A stretch of 64,000 nt of DNA, taken from positions 73,649,894 through 73,713,893 of the forward strand of contig NC_088200.1 in assembly GCF_028769735.1 (NCBI RefSeq). Reading direction: 5' to 3'. This document shows positions 1 through 12,990 of the stretch, one piece after another. Under the pieces are notes generated by a model. It was not told where the DNA came from and did no database searches. It worked only from the letters and a program-made list of their open reading frames with translations. Position numbers and translations under genes: made by a program. This stretch comes from Zonotrichia leucophrys gambelii. Lineage: Eukaryota > Chordata > Aves > Passeriformes > Passerellidae. The stretch's first letter is position 1, and each line of letters begins with the position of its first letter.

Positions 1-2497
1 CACTTAGAGCTCACATGGAGATGAGGTGTCAGCAGAAGCAAGACCCTGTGAAATTCGTGTGTAACCCACATTGCTGCAGAGTCTCCATGCTCCAGCTGAC
101 ACTCGCTGTCTTCTTAGGAGCAGATCAGTGCTGTCTTAGCCCTTGCAGGAGCCAGAAAGCAGTTTTTGGGGTGCTGAAAGCTCTTCTGAGGAAGCAACCA
201 CTGAAAAACACCTCAGCAGCAGCGAGCTCTGCCAGAAGACTGAAGTTTCAGACCAGTGTAATGTGCCTTTAAAAAGTACCATGTCTACACTACTGTATTG
301 CTTACTTTCTGAAGCTAAGCCAGAGGGATGTACATAGTAAGATCTTTGTCTCATTTCAGGGAGGATACAGGATAAAGATTCTGTGCCAGTAATCTTCCCT
401 GGATTAATGGTTTCTCTTTTATCTGCTGTATTTCTGCTCAGATGTCTTTGCTCTGAATGAGTCAGTGGAATGCAAATGATGGGTACAGTCGGTCTGAAAA
501 TATTTAAATCTAGCTTTCCACTGCACTGCAGGTTTGTGAGAAAAAAAAAATACTCACATATAAATATACATGCCGAATAAAGGGCAGATGAAAATTACAG
601 ATATATCAATAATGAAAAAAAGCCCCCAGTGGTGGGTCAAATTGACAAAAGATTCATTTTTCTCCTTCTCCTTATTTTCTTTTTTTTTTTTCAAAAATAC
701 CAGTATTTAGTTGCTTGCTATGAATGGGTGAGTAAAATCTGCAACACTCCTTTCCTAAGCCTCAGACACCAGACAAAAACGTATCTATGGGAATAGGAAC
801 CTGATTTTATTCAGGCTGCTAAATGCCCAATCTTTATTATCCCAAAAACTATCTGCCTAAAGATAGCACTCTTAATAATGACAAAGGATAAACCAGACAG
901 CACAGACATGATTTCTCTGGATTTTCTCCCTTTCCTTCTTCTATGACAGATTTCAGGTTCTTTCATTCTGCTGGGATATGGTTCCTGTCTTCTTCTGCTT
1001 AGGGCATGAGTTTCTCCTCTAGCCAGTGATTGCATCCCATAAGTAGCCAGGGTAGGGGGGTTTTAGAGCTGCAGCTCTGTTTGGGAAGCCAGAAGAGAAA
1101 TCATGGGGCTTTGTCACAGGTTTCAGCAGGAACTGCCCTCAAAGGGTGGCTGCCCACAGAGTTTTCACAGCCTAAAGGCAGCCCAGAGGGTGTCCAAAAG
1201 CTCTTGTGTGCTGCAGGAAGGAGGAAATGGAAGGGGATGACTGGATCATTTCCTGGGCTTTTCCAAATTCTGAGGGAGTAGGCTCCAACACAAAATACTC
1301 ATCCCATAAGGGACCAGTCCTGGGGTGAGCAGCAGCTTTCTGGTCAAGGGTGCTGCAAAGAGCAAACTCTGCAGCAAGAAAGAAAACACCAATATTAACC
1401 TGGTAGCTACTGTGCCTAACAGTTGTGCAATCAGAATAATTTGCAAGAGAGCATTAAGCCCTCTAGCCCATCATAAAAGCAAAGAAATTCTCCTTCTGAA
1501 AAGCTGCCTATAAATCCAGCTGCAACAAAACAAACAAAACAAAGACTCATATTGTCAACCCAATCCATGTGGGACTTGAGAATTAGTTAGCAGGAGGAAT
1601 CTTCCTTTTACAAAAAAAAAAAAGGTATTTTTTATTTTGATGGCTTTTAAATAAACCACCTTTTCTTCTACATTTTCCTTAAAAATAGTTTTAAAGCATT
1701 TTATGTTGAATTTATATGAAGCTTGAATTTTAAAATCTAATTTAATAAAATTCTTTTAGCCATGGATTGGTTTTCAAGATGGGAAATTAACTAGGCTGTG
1801 TGCTGTTTTTCATTGAAATAATACAGAGAATTTCATTTAGAATGGACAGCAGTTTCCAAAACACATCTTTTTAAATGACAATCTACTGACAAAAATTAAC
1901 CTTTCAGATTAAATATCAAGATCCATAAAATAAGCCATTAATTTCTGAGATTTTAATAGTCCTTCTGTTCTGAGCTTTCAGAGCTGGCTAGTCTGTTTTC
2001 ACGTCTGCTGGTGCACAGTTGAACCCAACAAGATCTGCAGCACCACAGGGCCAAAATCTGGGTGTGAGGAGCAGGTCTGGCATGGTTCACTTCTCACATG
2101 AACGCTCAGAAAACTCTTCCAAAGAAATGTGAAACTTCCCTGTGCTCTGTTGTGTTGTGACTGATGGTTACCTAGTGATGCCCAGAACTTCTTCCAGGCC
2201 TACATGAATGACTGATGACTCAGGTACTTCTGGTAACTTCCAAAATTTCCACAAACATTCATGCGAGCCTCAGGACCAGGACAGCTGGGGAGGTCAAAAC
2301 CTCCCTTTTGCATCAGAAACCTGCCTTGCTGTGGACCAACATTAGCTGCTGTGCAGAATCAATTCTTGAAAGAAAGGAGTCTCTGTGGCCACTTTTACAC
2401 TGAGGACAAGCTAATAATGATGGCCTTCCTCCACGGGCTGGCTGGGTCATTGTGCAAGACTGATGCCACCAGCTTTGCTGAGAAAGCTGACAATAAG
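1..2497. other. Gene-free flank
   Basis: AT-rich unique sequence with short poly-A/T runs (540-550, 680-692, 1611-1623). A perfect octamer motif ATGCAAAT lies at about 472-479. No exon, RNA gene or repeat with defined ends was recognised. Confidence 0.6.
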
Positions 2498-2503
2498 CAG
2501 GGG

Positions 2504-2880
2504 TGTGACAGCGGTCACGGGGTCCAAGGATGAGGGAAGAGACAAGGATCTGACTCCATGTTTCAGAAGGATTGATTTATTATTTTATGATATATATTGC
2601 ATTAAAACTGTATTACAAGAATAGAAGAAAGGATTTCATCAGAAGGCTTGAAATGAAAGGATTGGAATGATAATATAATCTTGTCACTGACCAGAGAGTC
2701 TGAGCCAGCTGACTGTGATTGGCCATTAATTAGAAACAACCACATGAGACCAATCCCAGATGCACCTGCATTCCACAGCAGCAGATAACCATTGTTTGCA
2801 TTTTGTTCCTGAGGCTTCTCAGCTTCTCAGGAGGAAAAATCCTAAGGAAATAGGATTTTTCATAAAATGTGTCTGTGACA
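2504..2880 (-). mobile_element. Solo LTR of a songbird endogenous retrovirus (6-bp target duplication)
   Basis: In LTR orientation it starts TGTCACAGACAC and ends GCTGTCACA. It is flanked on both sides by the direct repeat CAGGGG (2498-2503 and 2881-2886, plus strand). A 6-bp duplication is typical of class II (beta/alpha-like) retroviral integration. A polyadenylation signal AATAAA reads on the minus strand at 2581-2576. A 9-bp stem (GAAAAATCC/GGATTTTTC) lies near its 5' end at 2834-2861. There is no internal viral gene. The second copy of the family is at 40955-41339, in opposite orientation. The family resembles the LTRs I know as TguLTR5, but that name is from memory. Confidence 0.85.
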
Positions 2881-2886
2881 CAGGGG

Positions 2887-5800
2887 GGCTCAAGATCTTC
2901 CTGTAATTAAACCAGGCTAATGAGTTAGACCCTGCTACCATGAAACATCCAAATGTTTCGGACAGCAACCTCCACAAATTCACTGCTCTCACAGTGGCCA
3001 GCTGGGCAAGACTCTGCCATGTGGACAGGGAGCTCACAGTCTGGTGTCAGGCTCATACCCCAGCTGGATTTTACCTGCCTTTTAGAGTTTCCTGAAAACA
3101 AAGCAAGATTCACTTCAGCCCACAAGGCTCCTGACACCCATGTGCACCTGCTTCATCCACAGGCAAGAAAATGAGGTGTTTCTTGGTAAATTTGCCACCA
3201 GATTCCTGTGCAAGCCTGCTGGTTCCCCACACTGGTGGCCAGGCTTCCACTGTCAGCAGCTGAACTGTGATCTCCATCTTGAGATTGACTGAGTGTTTAC
3301 AGCGCTGCAGAAACGCACAGCAGAAATGCAATGATTATTCTTATCTCATTGGAAAGACTGCACACATTTCCCTGCTTGAGATCATCTTCTCTGGGGACCC
3401 ATTTAAAACGAAACCACTGCGTTTCTGAAAACACGTCTTGGGCATGAGATCTGTGTGTTTTCCTGCCTCAGCCATAATAAAATGCAAAAAAAAAAAAAAA
3501 ATTGAATCAAAGTGTGCTCCTAAAAACTATATCCTTCTCTTGCATGCTTCCCTCTCTTCTCTACACAAATACAAGCCCTGGAAGGTGAAAGATTTCAAAC
3601 TCATTATTCAGCATGAAACAGTATTTAGAAGCATGGTGCATAACACAGCTACTCTACAAATATGTCCAAACAAACATAAAATTAGTCTTTCATGGCTAGG
3701 AGAGCATATTTTTTTTAGCCCAGTCTTTAACTTAATAATTTCTTTACAGGAGAAAGCAGCCCATATGCCATCAGGTAGCTCCTAGATTCCTAGGTCAAGC
3801 AAAGTGAGGAAATGAATAGGTCCATTCATGCTTCAGACAGGATAATTCTGGCAAAGCTGGTGCTGACAGTGTTAAAGAGCAGTGATGGAGGAGCCTGGCC
3901 TTGTCATTCTAATTGTGACCATGAGTGACAAAAAATGCCTTCCCCTTGCCAGTGGAGACCAATCTTTCAGGTTTGTAGAATCCAAACCGTGCTCAACGTT
4001 GTCATTTGGCATTCAAGGGGCAGAAAATTCACCCACTCTTTGCCTGCTTTGTCTGAACCTTCCCTGGCTCTGGCACAGCAAAACAGAGGAAGGGCTGGAC
4101 ATTTTGGGGCTGTACAGGGAGAAGAAGGGTGGTACCAGAGTGTGAAACCAGCCCTGTGCTCTGGCCTCTGGCACAGAGCTCCCCTGAGCTCCAAATGCTG
4201 TGATTCCCCAGCTGTGATGGGGAGCAGAGCCCGCCTGGGTGAGAGGGGTCACTTTGGAAAAGGTCATTTGGTGCGTGCCCATCTCCTCTTGTTCCACAGA
4301 GGAGATGGATCCTCTGGATCTGGGAGGAATGGCCAGGTAACAGTGCAGGAGCAAAAAGAATAAAACAGTTGTCATAAAGAACCAGGAGAGCTGTCATGGA
4401 CTGAACCCCATTCCTGGTAACAGCAAAATCTCCCTCCCTTATCCCTTGCTTCAAATCATGCTAAGTATCAAAGAAGCATTTTTCTCGCCCAAAACAGAAT
4501 ACAATTTTCCTTAGAAAGGCTCTAAATCCGATGAATTAAACATCATCTCTTGCAACAACAAAGGGAAATTAGTATCCCCTCTTACTTTCTTCTTCAGCAG
4601 GGCAAGGTAGGGACTTCACCCCAGACAGACAATTCAAATAGCTCCCATAGGCATTTCCTACACCCCTCCTTCAGAGGGACCATATTAAAAATAAACTAAT
4701 GCTGTAGGCAGCTTCGGAAAATGACTTCAATGGTATTTATTGCTTTGATAGGGTCAGTGCACAGTATGTGCATGTTGCCTTTTAAACATATGTTTCAGGC
4801 AAAGAATCAAAGCTAATTTCAGTGTGTGAAAAGCAAGCAGATTTCATTACTGATTGTGACTTTAACATCAAAATGATAAGGATGCTGGATGTAGGTTCTC
4901 AAAACTGAATGTCCAAATGGGAATTTATGATGTAGAACTTCAGCTTTATCAACCATGGGCTTCAATATAGAAAGAAGAAAGAAATTCTCTGCTACCAGGA
5001 ATCTCACAGTTAACCCATGAGCCAGCTGACTGTTTTCCCACTCTCTAATTCTCCCTGCAGCTATTTCCTATCTGTAACATGTTAAAGCAAGAATGGCCAT
5101 TGGCACTAACCACTTCTGGCATCCAAGTGGTGGATATGAAAGAGATCTGATTTTTTTCTTTTTTTTTTACACCACCACAATGCAGCCTCACTTTGACTCT
5201 TTGCAGAAGTGTCAGCAGAATTCATAACAAACCCAATACAATCTTATGGAAAGAACAATAAAAGGCCTGCTAATAAATTTAATTTTTTTTTTCTTTTTTT
5301 TTTAATGAGGATTCCTCGCGCATTATTGCACCAGATCTCGTTCCCAGCTTCAGGCAACCATGTGTAATAACCCTTCACAAATGCTCCCAGGAAAAAGGTG
5401 AACCCATAGAATTATTAAAAGGCTTCAGCACCAACAAGTGAATGAATGAGGACTTTTCACAATGTTTGCCACAAGGTCAGATTCAGGATTCACTAAAGGT
5501 AAACACCAGAAGGTTCAAACCCTGTAGCCTAAAGGTAGATATCTAACTCAGATTTAGATAGCTAAAGTAGCTACATTTTCCACAAGATATATTGAACACC
5601 TCTTTAGCTATGAAAGCAAACATATCTAAGTCACCGTTGAGGAAGAAAAAACCACTTGGATATCCATAAAAGACCTTAAATATTTATGTTAACATGTATA
5701 AAAATGCATGTACACATTCGATTAGTATCTGTACATATGCAAGTGTGTAGAAATACTTATGCACACTCCAGAGAGCCTCATTTGCACAGTGGGAAAGCAC

Positions 5801-8800
5801 CCACAACTTCACTTGGAGTCAAAGAAAAAGTGCAGGATTATGAAAAATAATCAACCCTTTTTTTATTTTTAATGCCCCTGCCTACAATTACAGTCGTGCA
5901 CTCACGGCTCTGAAAGGCTTTGTCCAGGTCTGTTTAACAGCACCACACTCCCCTAGGTTCAGATGACACCTTTGAAACAACCAGAGCAGTAAATCACACC
6001 TCTTTATTATCATCTCAACAAGAATGATAACAACCTGCTCGGCTTGGTGAAATACCCATGGGAATTTCACCCAATTACGTGGGGATAACGTATCTTTCAT
6101 GACTTTAGCTGTCTACCATTCCCATTGTGTGCTTGGTAGCCAGCCACAAAGGACACAATCCACTGAAGCAAAATGTATAGACAAGGGGTTAGCCATTTCA
6201 AGAGTGGAGAAAGGGAGGTAGAAATCGAAGGAAGAAAGAGGAGGATGACACAGAGCAACTGCTCAGCTTAGTAGCACAGCTGCTTAAACAACTGAATAGC
6301 AATCAATGGGTTAGCATTCAATCCAAGTTTAGATCACATTGAAATCTATTAGAATACTGCATATAATGAATGACTCTTACTTATTTGGTATTCTATCTTG
6401 GAATTAATCAGCTCAGTTGTTATGCAGGGGGAAAAAAATTAAAAGAAGAAAAAAAAAAAAAAAAAAAGCCAGCGAGTAGACAGGCCCAAAACCCAAGAAA
6501 AACAGCCACCTTGATTTCCCTGGTGGTTAACAGCCTGACAGGGCTCAACAACACAGGCTGAAGTTGAACAGTGTGAGAAGCAGTGCAAGGTGAAGGTTTT
6601 CTGGCTGTTGGGGCAGCAGCCTGGTTTGTGTGAGCACAACTTGCCCCATCCCCTCCCTTCCAGGCTCTCACAGTGCTCGTGGGGTTGTACCATCTGCTGG
6701 AGCACAACCCAGAGGTAGCTTTAAAGTGATGATAGCTCTGGGAAATGATAATCACTGGGTCATAGAAAGCTGTACTGCAGTGTATAAATAAGATAACAGA
6801 AAGTGCTGAGCAGGGCATGTTTGCATTATGAAATGTATTTTCCTTTTTCCTGTATAAAACCTGTCTTGAAAGCGTGGGGAATGCAGCAGGATTGAAAACC
6901 AGAAGGAAAAGCAACACAGCCCCAGAAGCTGCACAAAGGAGGAGGGGGATGGAGGAATGGTAAGCTGTAGTATTATTGACTGAGGAATGATAAAAGAGGA
7001 AGGAATTCAACAGTTACATCTATTTCGCTTGGTGCAATGGCATGAGATCAAAGGCTTACGTTCACATTAGCCCAGAATAATGCATACTCCATAAATGATG
7101 CAAAGCTAGGCCACATTCCCAAGATGTGACAATGCCTCAAGATGCCCCTTTGCTAAGTTCAGGTCAAGGCAACAGGCTCCTGCTTGTGAAATCCTTTTTC
7201 AAAGCACACAGACATACTTAAACCACTGGGCATGGAGATCAACAACATCCAGGACAGGCAGGATGTCCTCCACTGTCTTCTACTTTTCCACAGATGGCTT
7301 TGCAAATTCATTCAATTGTCTTTCATTTGCAGGGGTTTGTTCCCAATTGCTGTTGATATTTCAGAAGATCCAAACTGTCCACCCAAGAACAGAGAAGCTC
7401 GGGCTGAGAAATTGTGCTTTGTTTGATTGGCAAAGCAGGTATCAGAGCAAAGAAAGCATCAGGAGATAGCTCAAATCCTAGAGATGTGTCTCAGTCCCAC
7501 CTCAGCACTGGTAACCTCTGTGACCTTGATCAGCTCACCTGGGACAGCCCTTTTAATGGCTGCAGAGCCAGAACAATGTCAAATGGCTCCTGAAAGCCCC
7601 AGTTTTTGGTTTGGTTTTTTTTTTTTTTTTTTTTTCCCTGAGGCACGTTTGTCAGAAGCCACTTAAAGATTCAGATCAGCGCTGGTTGCACCTTGATTCC
7701 TGAGGGGGACCCAGCCATTGTGGATACCTTAAACAAAAACACCACCAGGACACATCCACATCATAAATTCCTCTAAGAAACCCCGATCTCTGGGAGCCTA
7801 TACACCACCATCAGCTAAATGGAGATGAATAATTATTTTTCCCCTCACCTTTCACGGTTTGGTTGGTGCAGGGAAGCGTTGCCATACCAACAGCGATCCA
7901 GCCTGGCCGTAGGACAGGGCTGGAAGTGTGGAGGTGCAGGCATCCCAGGCCGAGAAGAAAACCCTCCTTCCCTTCCCTCCCTCCTTCCTCCCCTCCCTCC
8001 CTCCCTCCTCTCCCTGGAAGGGAAGCAGTTTCTCTTTGTGAGAGAGCACAAAGGGGGAAGAAAGAAAAGGAATTGTCCATCAAGCTCAGCAGAGCCTCGG
8101 GGGCTTTCAGCAGAGGATGCCACAGCCTGTGAGGAGAGCGCGGCGCACTGAAGGCTGATTTTAAAAGGACAGCTCAACCCCAGCTAGCCTGAACTGCCTC
8201 CAGCAGTGCTCAGCCTGTGAAGAACATGTGGCCCTGGAAGAGTCGCTGACATCTCCCCGTGTTTTGCTGTCCACGGACTCGCTGACATCTCCCCGTGTTT
8301 TGCTGTCCACACACCAGCACTGCTCCCCTCACTCACCAGGCCCTGATGTTTGTGGGGTGCCCAGAAATGCAGCCAGAGCATTTCTGGGGGCTCACACCAG
8401 TCACCTGCTGGGTCTTCTGGGTCCCTCCTCACCTGCCAAAAACATCAGTAGACGTTACTTCAGGGAAAATCTGACAGATACATTCATTGCCTGCCAGAGG
8501 CTGTAAATCCTGCAGGCCCAAACAGGGGTTCTAGCCAGTGCTGGAGGGAAATAAACCATGCATGGAGTGCCAGAGCTGTGTCCCATTCCAGACACCCTTC
8601 TTGAGACAATGGAACCAAAGAGGGACTGTCAACAAGCACACAGAGCAAGGTGGTTATGAGAGGAGAGTGGAAAGCAAATGAGAGAGAGCCACAGAAACGA
8701 CTCAGGGCAGACACAATAAAGCTGTGTTTATCTTTATATACACATATATATGTGTGTGTGTGTTTGTGTGTGTACAATAATTAATGGTGCATAAAAAATA

Positions 8801-8838
8801 AAAGACACCTTTTTTCAAGTGTAAGAGGTGAATGAGTG
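2887..8838. other. Gene-free intergenic sequence with simple repeats
   Basis: Unique sequence with poly-A at 3485-3501 and 6449-6468, poly-T at 7616-7636, and a C/T-rich tract at about 7962-8014. A (TA)/(TG) microsatellite lies at 8735-8774. No exon is supported; the open frames here lack family resemblance or run through homopolymers. Confidence 0.6.
8243..8310. repeat. Two-copy tandem duplication, 36-bp period
   Basis: A stretch beginning tcgctgacatctccccgtg is repeated with a 36-bp offset (8243-8278, then 8279-8310). The shared 32 bases are identical. The identity points to a recent duplication or slippage. Confidence 0.9.
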
Positions 8839-8848
8839 NNNNNNNNNN
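8839..8848. other. Assembly gap (10 Ns)
   Basis: Ten consecutive Ns. The short round number suggests a placeholder of unknown true length. A TG-rich microsatellite lies about 65 bp to the left. Confidence 0.97.
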
Positions 8849-11800
8849 GGGAAAAGTTATAATTTCTGTTCCATAATAATTTCAAAATTCTTTCCAATTA
8901 ATATCCCTTATGAGGAAACACAAATACAAAACAAAAAAGCAAACTCAACAAAACCCAAATCGTCCCTCCATTACACTCATGCTGTGCCACGGAAGTCTTG
9001 ATTCAGAGCAGAATTAGCCCCTCTCTGTCTAATAGCTGTTGTGAAAGTGGAATCATTGCACCCTGCATGGAATTGGAATTGATGACAAACCTTGTATTGC
9101 CTATTTTTCCTGCTGCAGGAGATTTCTGAACAGCCTCACTACAGTGCAGGTTAGAAGGTGACTCACTGGGCCAATGGCCAAGGAAGGAAATATTGCTTCT
9201 CAACAGGTTACATTCCTAAAATTCACCAATTTCAAGCAGCATTTTTAAAAATTGGGCTTCTGCTCCAAGGAACTGAAGAACAAGACAGTCTTCTCTGTCA
9301 CTCCATAAAAATCACCACCAGCAGAAGATTTTTCACATGTTGTTTAACCCTGAGCTTCTTCTAAACCGAGAAGTCATTCTGGGAAGATCCTGGTTATGAC
9401 CCAGTTTCTACAAACACAGTCCAGCAGCCTGATCTAGGTTGAGCGCCAAGGGGGGCATTGTTTTAGGAGTGAAGGGACACGGAGCCAGCCGTGGGTTGTG
9501 TCACGCACAGCTCCACAGAGGCTGCACCAACACGGGGCAGGCAGGTGCTGGGTGAGAGGTGCTGTGATCTCCCTCCTTCAGCAGCACCAAGGACCTGCAG
9601 GTACAGGAGGAGGGGGCACCTACCAGACTTGCTACAGAGCCGGCTTTACTGCTGCTGCCTTTATGACAACAATATAAAGTAACTCCCACAACACAGTGAA
9701 GATAAGCTCTTTAAAGAAAATATAAAAGCATTAGCTTGGCAATTCATCCGAACCTCATCATGCATCGTAGACATTTTTGAAGTTTAACAAAGAAAAGCAC
9801 ATCATTAAAGAATACTGCTCTATCACCATTCTTATGCAAATCCTTTCAGATAGTTGGGTGGAAAATTCCATCTAACATGCAGTGAGAAATAAATGTTGCA
9901 GGGTGGAAATTTCAGCTATACCGAGTGCATCTATCACTTGTATAATCCAAACTACTGTATGTGCCCTGACTACAGAATTAGTATTGATCCATTCACCATG
10001 TAAACATCAAGTACTTTCTATTATTACTTGAAATAGCATGCTATCACAATTTCTATTTCCTCCCTCTATCTTAAATAGAAGTATTGCACATTAGCTCTTC
10101 CCTTCATGTACTTTTTTGCGCAGCTATCTAACTACAGTGTTCAAGGCTGTGCTGGGTTTCCTGCAGACATCTGCAGTATTACCATCAAAGTACTTTATTT
10201 TCAAGTCATCTCTGATGGAAGGCAATACAACTCTCATTTACACTGAAACCTGTTACTGTGGCTTCTCTTGGTAAAGCACACACAGAGCCCTTTGTTTTAA
10301 GATCTCTGTTGTGAATACCATTGTGAAAGACAACATCAAGCAGCTTCTCCAAATGTTGCTCACACACCTCTCAGCAGCATCACTAAGACAAGAGTGGACT
10401 GCAAGAATCTGAACAGCTCTGTCGTCCAAGCACATACAAGTGAAGGGGGAAAAAAGTAAATCCCTATTTCCATCTCATTTGTCTCAACAAAAATAAGCTG
10501 CTGTGGCTTAAACGCAACTTTGGGAAGAGCTGGGAGATGCTTAGAAGCATAACAGTGTTCCACCTGTTAGAACCTCACTTTGAGCACAGTGAAAAATGTA
10601 AAATGCAAAATATAAGGGCTTTTTCTCCAGGAAAGCTCTCAAATTTTAGACTGAGGGTTGCTCCTGAGACTTGGGCAAGACATCCCAGACCCTGAGTGCT
10701 GAAGTGCCAAAGCTGTGACTCAGAGCAGCCCTTGCTCAGTGCGAGAGGGGCAGGGAGAGAGGGACAGCAGCCACCCCTTGAGCCTTACAAAGGCAGCCCC
10801 AGGGAGTGAAGGCACTTGGGACGGGGCAGTTTGTGCACTGAGGGCTAGAGGAGAGCTCAGCTGGTGCTCACCCTGCTGGGGAAGGAGCCCAGCTGTGGCA
10901 TCAACCGGGTGAGGAGCCCTCTGCACCCACCAGAAAGGATGGGGTGACCCAGAGGGAGCTGCCATGAAAATGTGCAGCCACCAGCCAGGCTTGGGCTGCA
11001 GGGAATGCCAGGGCCTGGCATGAGCAGGATGGCAGCAGGGACAACAGCAGGGAGAAGGGTGGCCAGGAGGAGGATCTGCTCTCCTGATGGCAGAGCTTCA
11101 GGAATGGGTAGGAAGGAGAAGTATCAGGGACTCCAGGACTGACTTGGTGGAGCCACTCTCTACCATCCCTGAGGCAAAGGCACCACAGGAGGTGCATCCC
11201 TGGGCTGGCTGCACCACGAGAAGCAAAGGATCCCTTATTCTCTCACCAGCAGGATTATGCCTTGTGAAGGCTGACCTAGAGCAGAGGCTGGATGGAGTTA
11301 AAGAATAAAGTAGGGGTTTTTTAAAAGGATCTCCTCAATGGACACACCTTGGGCAGCACAAGAGCCCAGCCAGGGCTGCACCCAAGATGAACAAAAATGG
11401 TCCCAAAATGCACAACTGGTCACAGGGTTTCTCACTTTTGTAAGTTCTGCCCCATTTGCCAGTATATTTTACATTTACCCAAACAACCATTGGAGTTAAT
11501 TGTCCAGTACAGCTTTAGCCCATGCAGTCCCATCCTTTTTGTTTTTCTCTCTTCAGCCCACATTGTTTATGCTCTTGGGCCTAAGATTTGGATCATTTGT
11601 CCTTGGTCCCATCTAGGGAAGGAATTGTTCTGTCTCCCTGCTCTATGCACAGAGCTCACCATCCCATAATGTGAAGCCCAGACCCACACACTAGAGCAGC
11701 ACAGAATCTGAAAAATATAAAAGCCAAAACCTGAGGCAACAAGGCAACCTAAACAATGGGGAGGGATGGAAACAGGTAGGTGAGAAGGTACCTGTTGAGA

Positions 11801-12915
11801 ATCCTCTCAAGACAGCAAGTGAATCCCCTCCCAGCCTCCCTCACCTTCCCAGCTGCACTCATGTATCAGCAACAAGGCTCTGGAACTCGAGGCTCAGGCA
11901 AACAACAGCCAGGATCTCCATTCAGGTTGGAGGAATCACCAAGGGCGAGCCAGCCTCATCATCCTACCCCTGCAGCAGCACTCCAGCCAAGAAAAAAAGA
12001 AGGGCGGGTGTGTCAGTGCCTCTCTTCTGAGAGAAGCATGAGGCCCAAAATGCTGTCCAGGCCCATGCCAGAACACTGGGAACTCTGCTGCCTTCCTGGA
12101 AAACTCTCTAGTCTGTGTGGTCCATTAGAAAGTCACTAGAAATGTCCCTAGTCTGGTGTGGTCCCCTGGCTGTTATCCACTTCTGGTTCTCCAGGCAGGC
12201 AGAGATGAATTCCCAGCAAGAAGCCTGAGGGCAATGGAGAGGGACCAAAGAGCCTGGGAGTACAGGTGGTTGTTCTCTAACTTGCCAGGAGTAGGGAACC
12301 ATGGGGAAAACAGGAAAATCCTACAGGTGAATGAATACCTGTCTCTCAGCCTGGTATCAGTGGCAGGATTTTGGTGCTTTTTGAGCACAGTTCTGTTTAC
12401 TTGGCACTCACTGCTGACAGAGTACACCTGCTCAAAGGGTGTTGAGTTCCCCCACCCTCATTCTTGTGGGGAATCTGCTTCTCTGCTCTCTGCCTGCCAC
12501 CTGTGGTGACAGCACAACCCCACAAAGCATCCACAGGAGGTGAGCTTCTCACCTAGCACACAGCCATGCTGTGGGCCACCAAAACATGCTCAGCCCTTCA
12601 TCTCCATAAGTGCAAATATGTGATAATCTAATGAAGCACACAATCTGTAAAGCCCAGAGAAGGCATTGGCAGGACTCTTTTATTTCCAGGACAACAGTGA
12701 ATCTCTTAGGTCTTCCCCTCACAAGGCAGTAAAGCCTCCAGACTCAGAGGTCAGGACAGCGCCTCTTCACTGCATTCAGTCAGGTTCACCCCAAACCACA
12801 GCACACCAGAATGTCAGCTGCAATGAAAATTCCAGGAGCTCTGAGCCCAGGAAACATCAGGCCAGTCTCAAACCACGCAGGAGGGATGGCAGACAGCAAA
12901 GGGCAGGCAGGCCCG
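8849..12915. other. Gene-free intergenic sequence
   Basis: No exon was recognised. 9700-10150 is AT-rich with an octamer ATGCAAAT near 9835 and no repeat signature. 10680-11720 is GC-richer and has the texture of an old interspersed repeat (see separate entry). Confidence 0.55.
11280..11740. repeat. Possible interspersed repeat, LTR-like (family not identified)
   Basis: The stretch from 'agttaaagaataaagtagggg' to the 'aaaatataaaagcc' region has AATAAA- and TATA-like motifs and a texture I associate with dispersed songbird LTR sequences. I could not find terminal TG...CA with a target duplication, so both identity and ends are tentative. Confidence 0.3.
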
Positions 12916-12990
12916 AGGAGAAGGAGAAGGAGAAGGAGAAGGAGAAGGAGAAGGAGAAGGAGAAGGAGAAGGAGAAGGAGAAGGAGGAGA
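12916..12990. repeat. (GGAGAA)n hexanucleotide array
   Basis: About twelve near-perfect copies of a purine-only hexamer. It creates spurious open frames (Glu-Lys, Arg-only, or poly-Leu on the other strand), which should not be annotated as proteins. Confidence 0.97.

Noticed and set aside
5505..5535. tRNA-like B box (ggttcaaaccc)
   Set aside because: No matching A box or cloverleaf arms at the right spacing.
6420..7010. 196-codon minus-strand frame
   Set aside because: It ends through a poly-T tract read as poly-Phe and has no domain or splice context.
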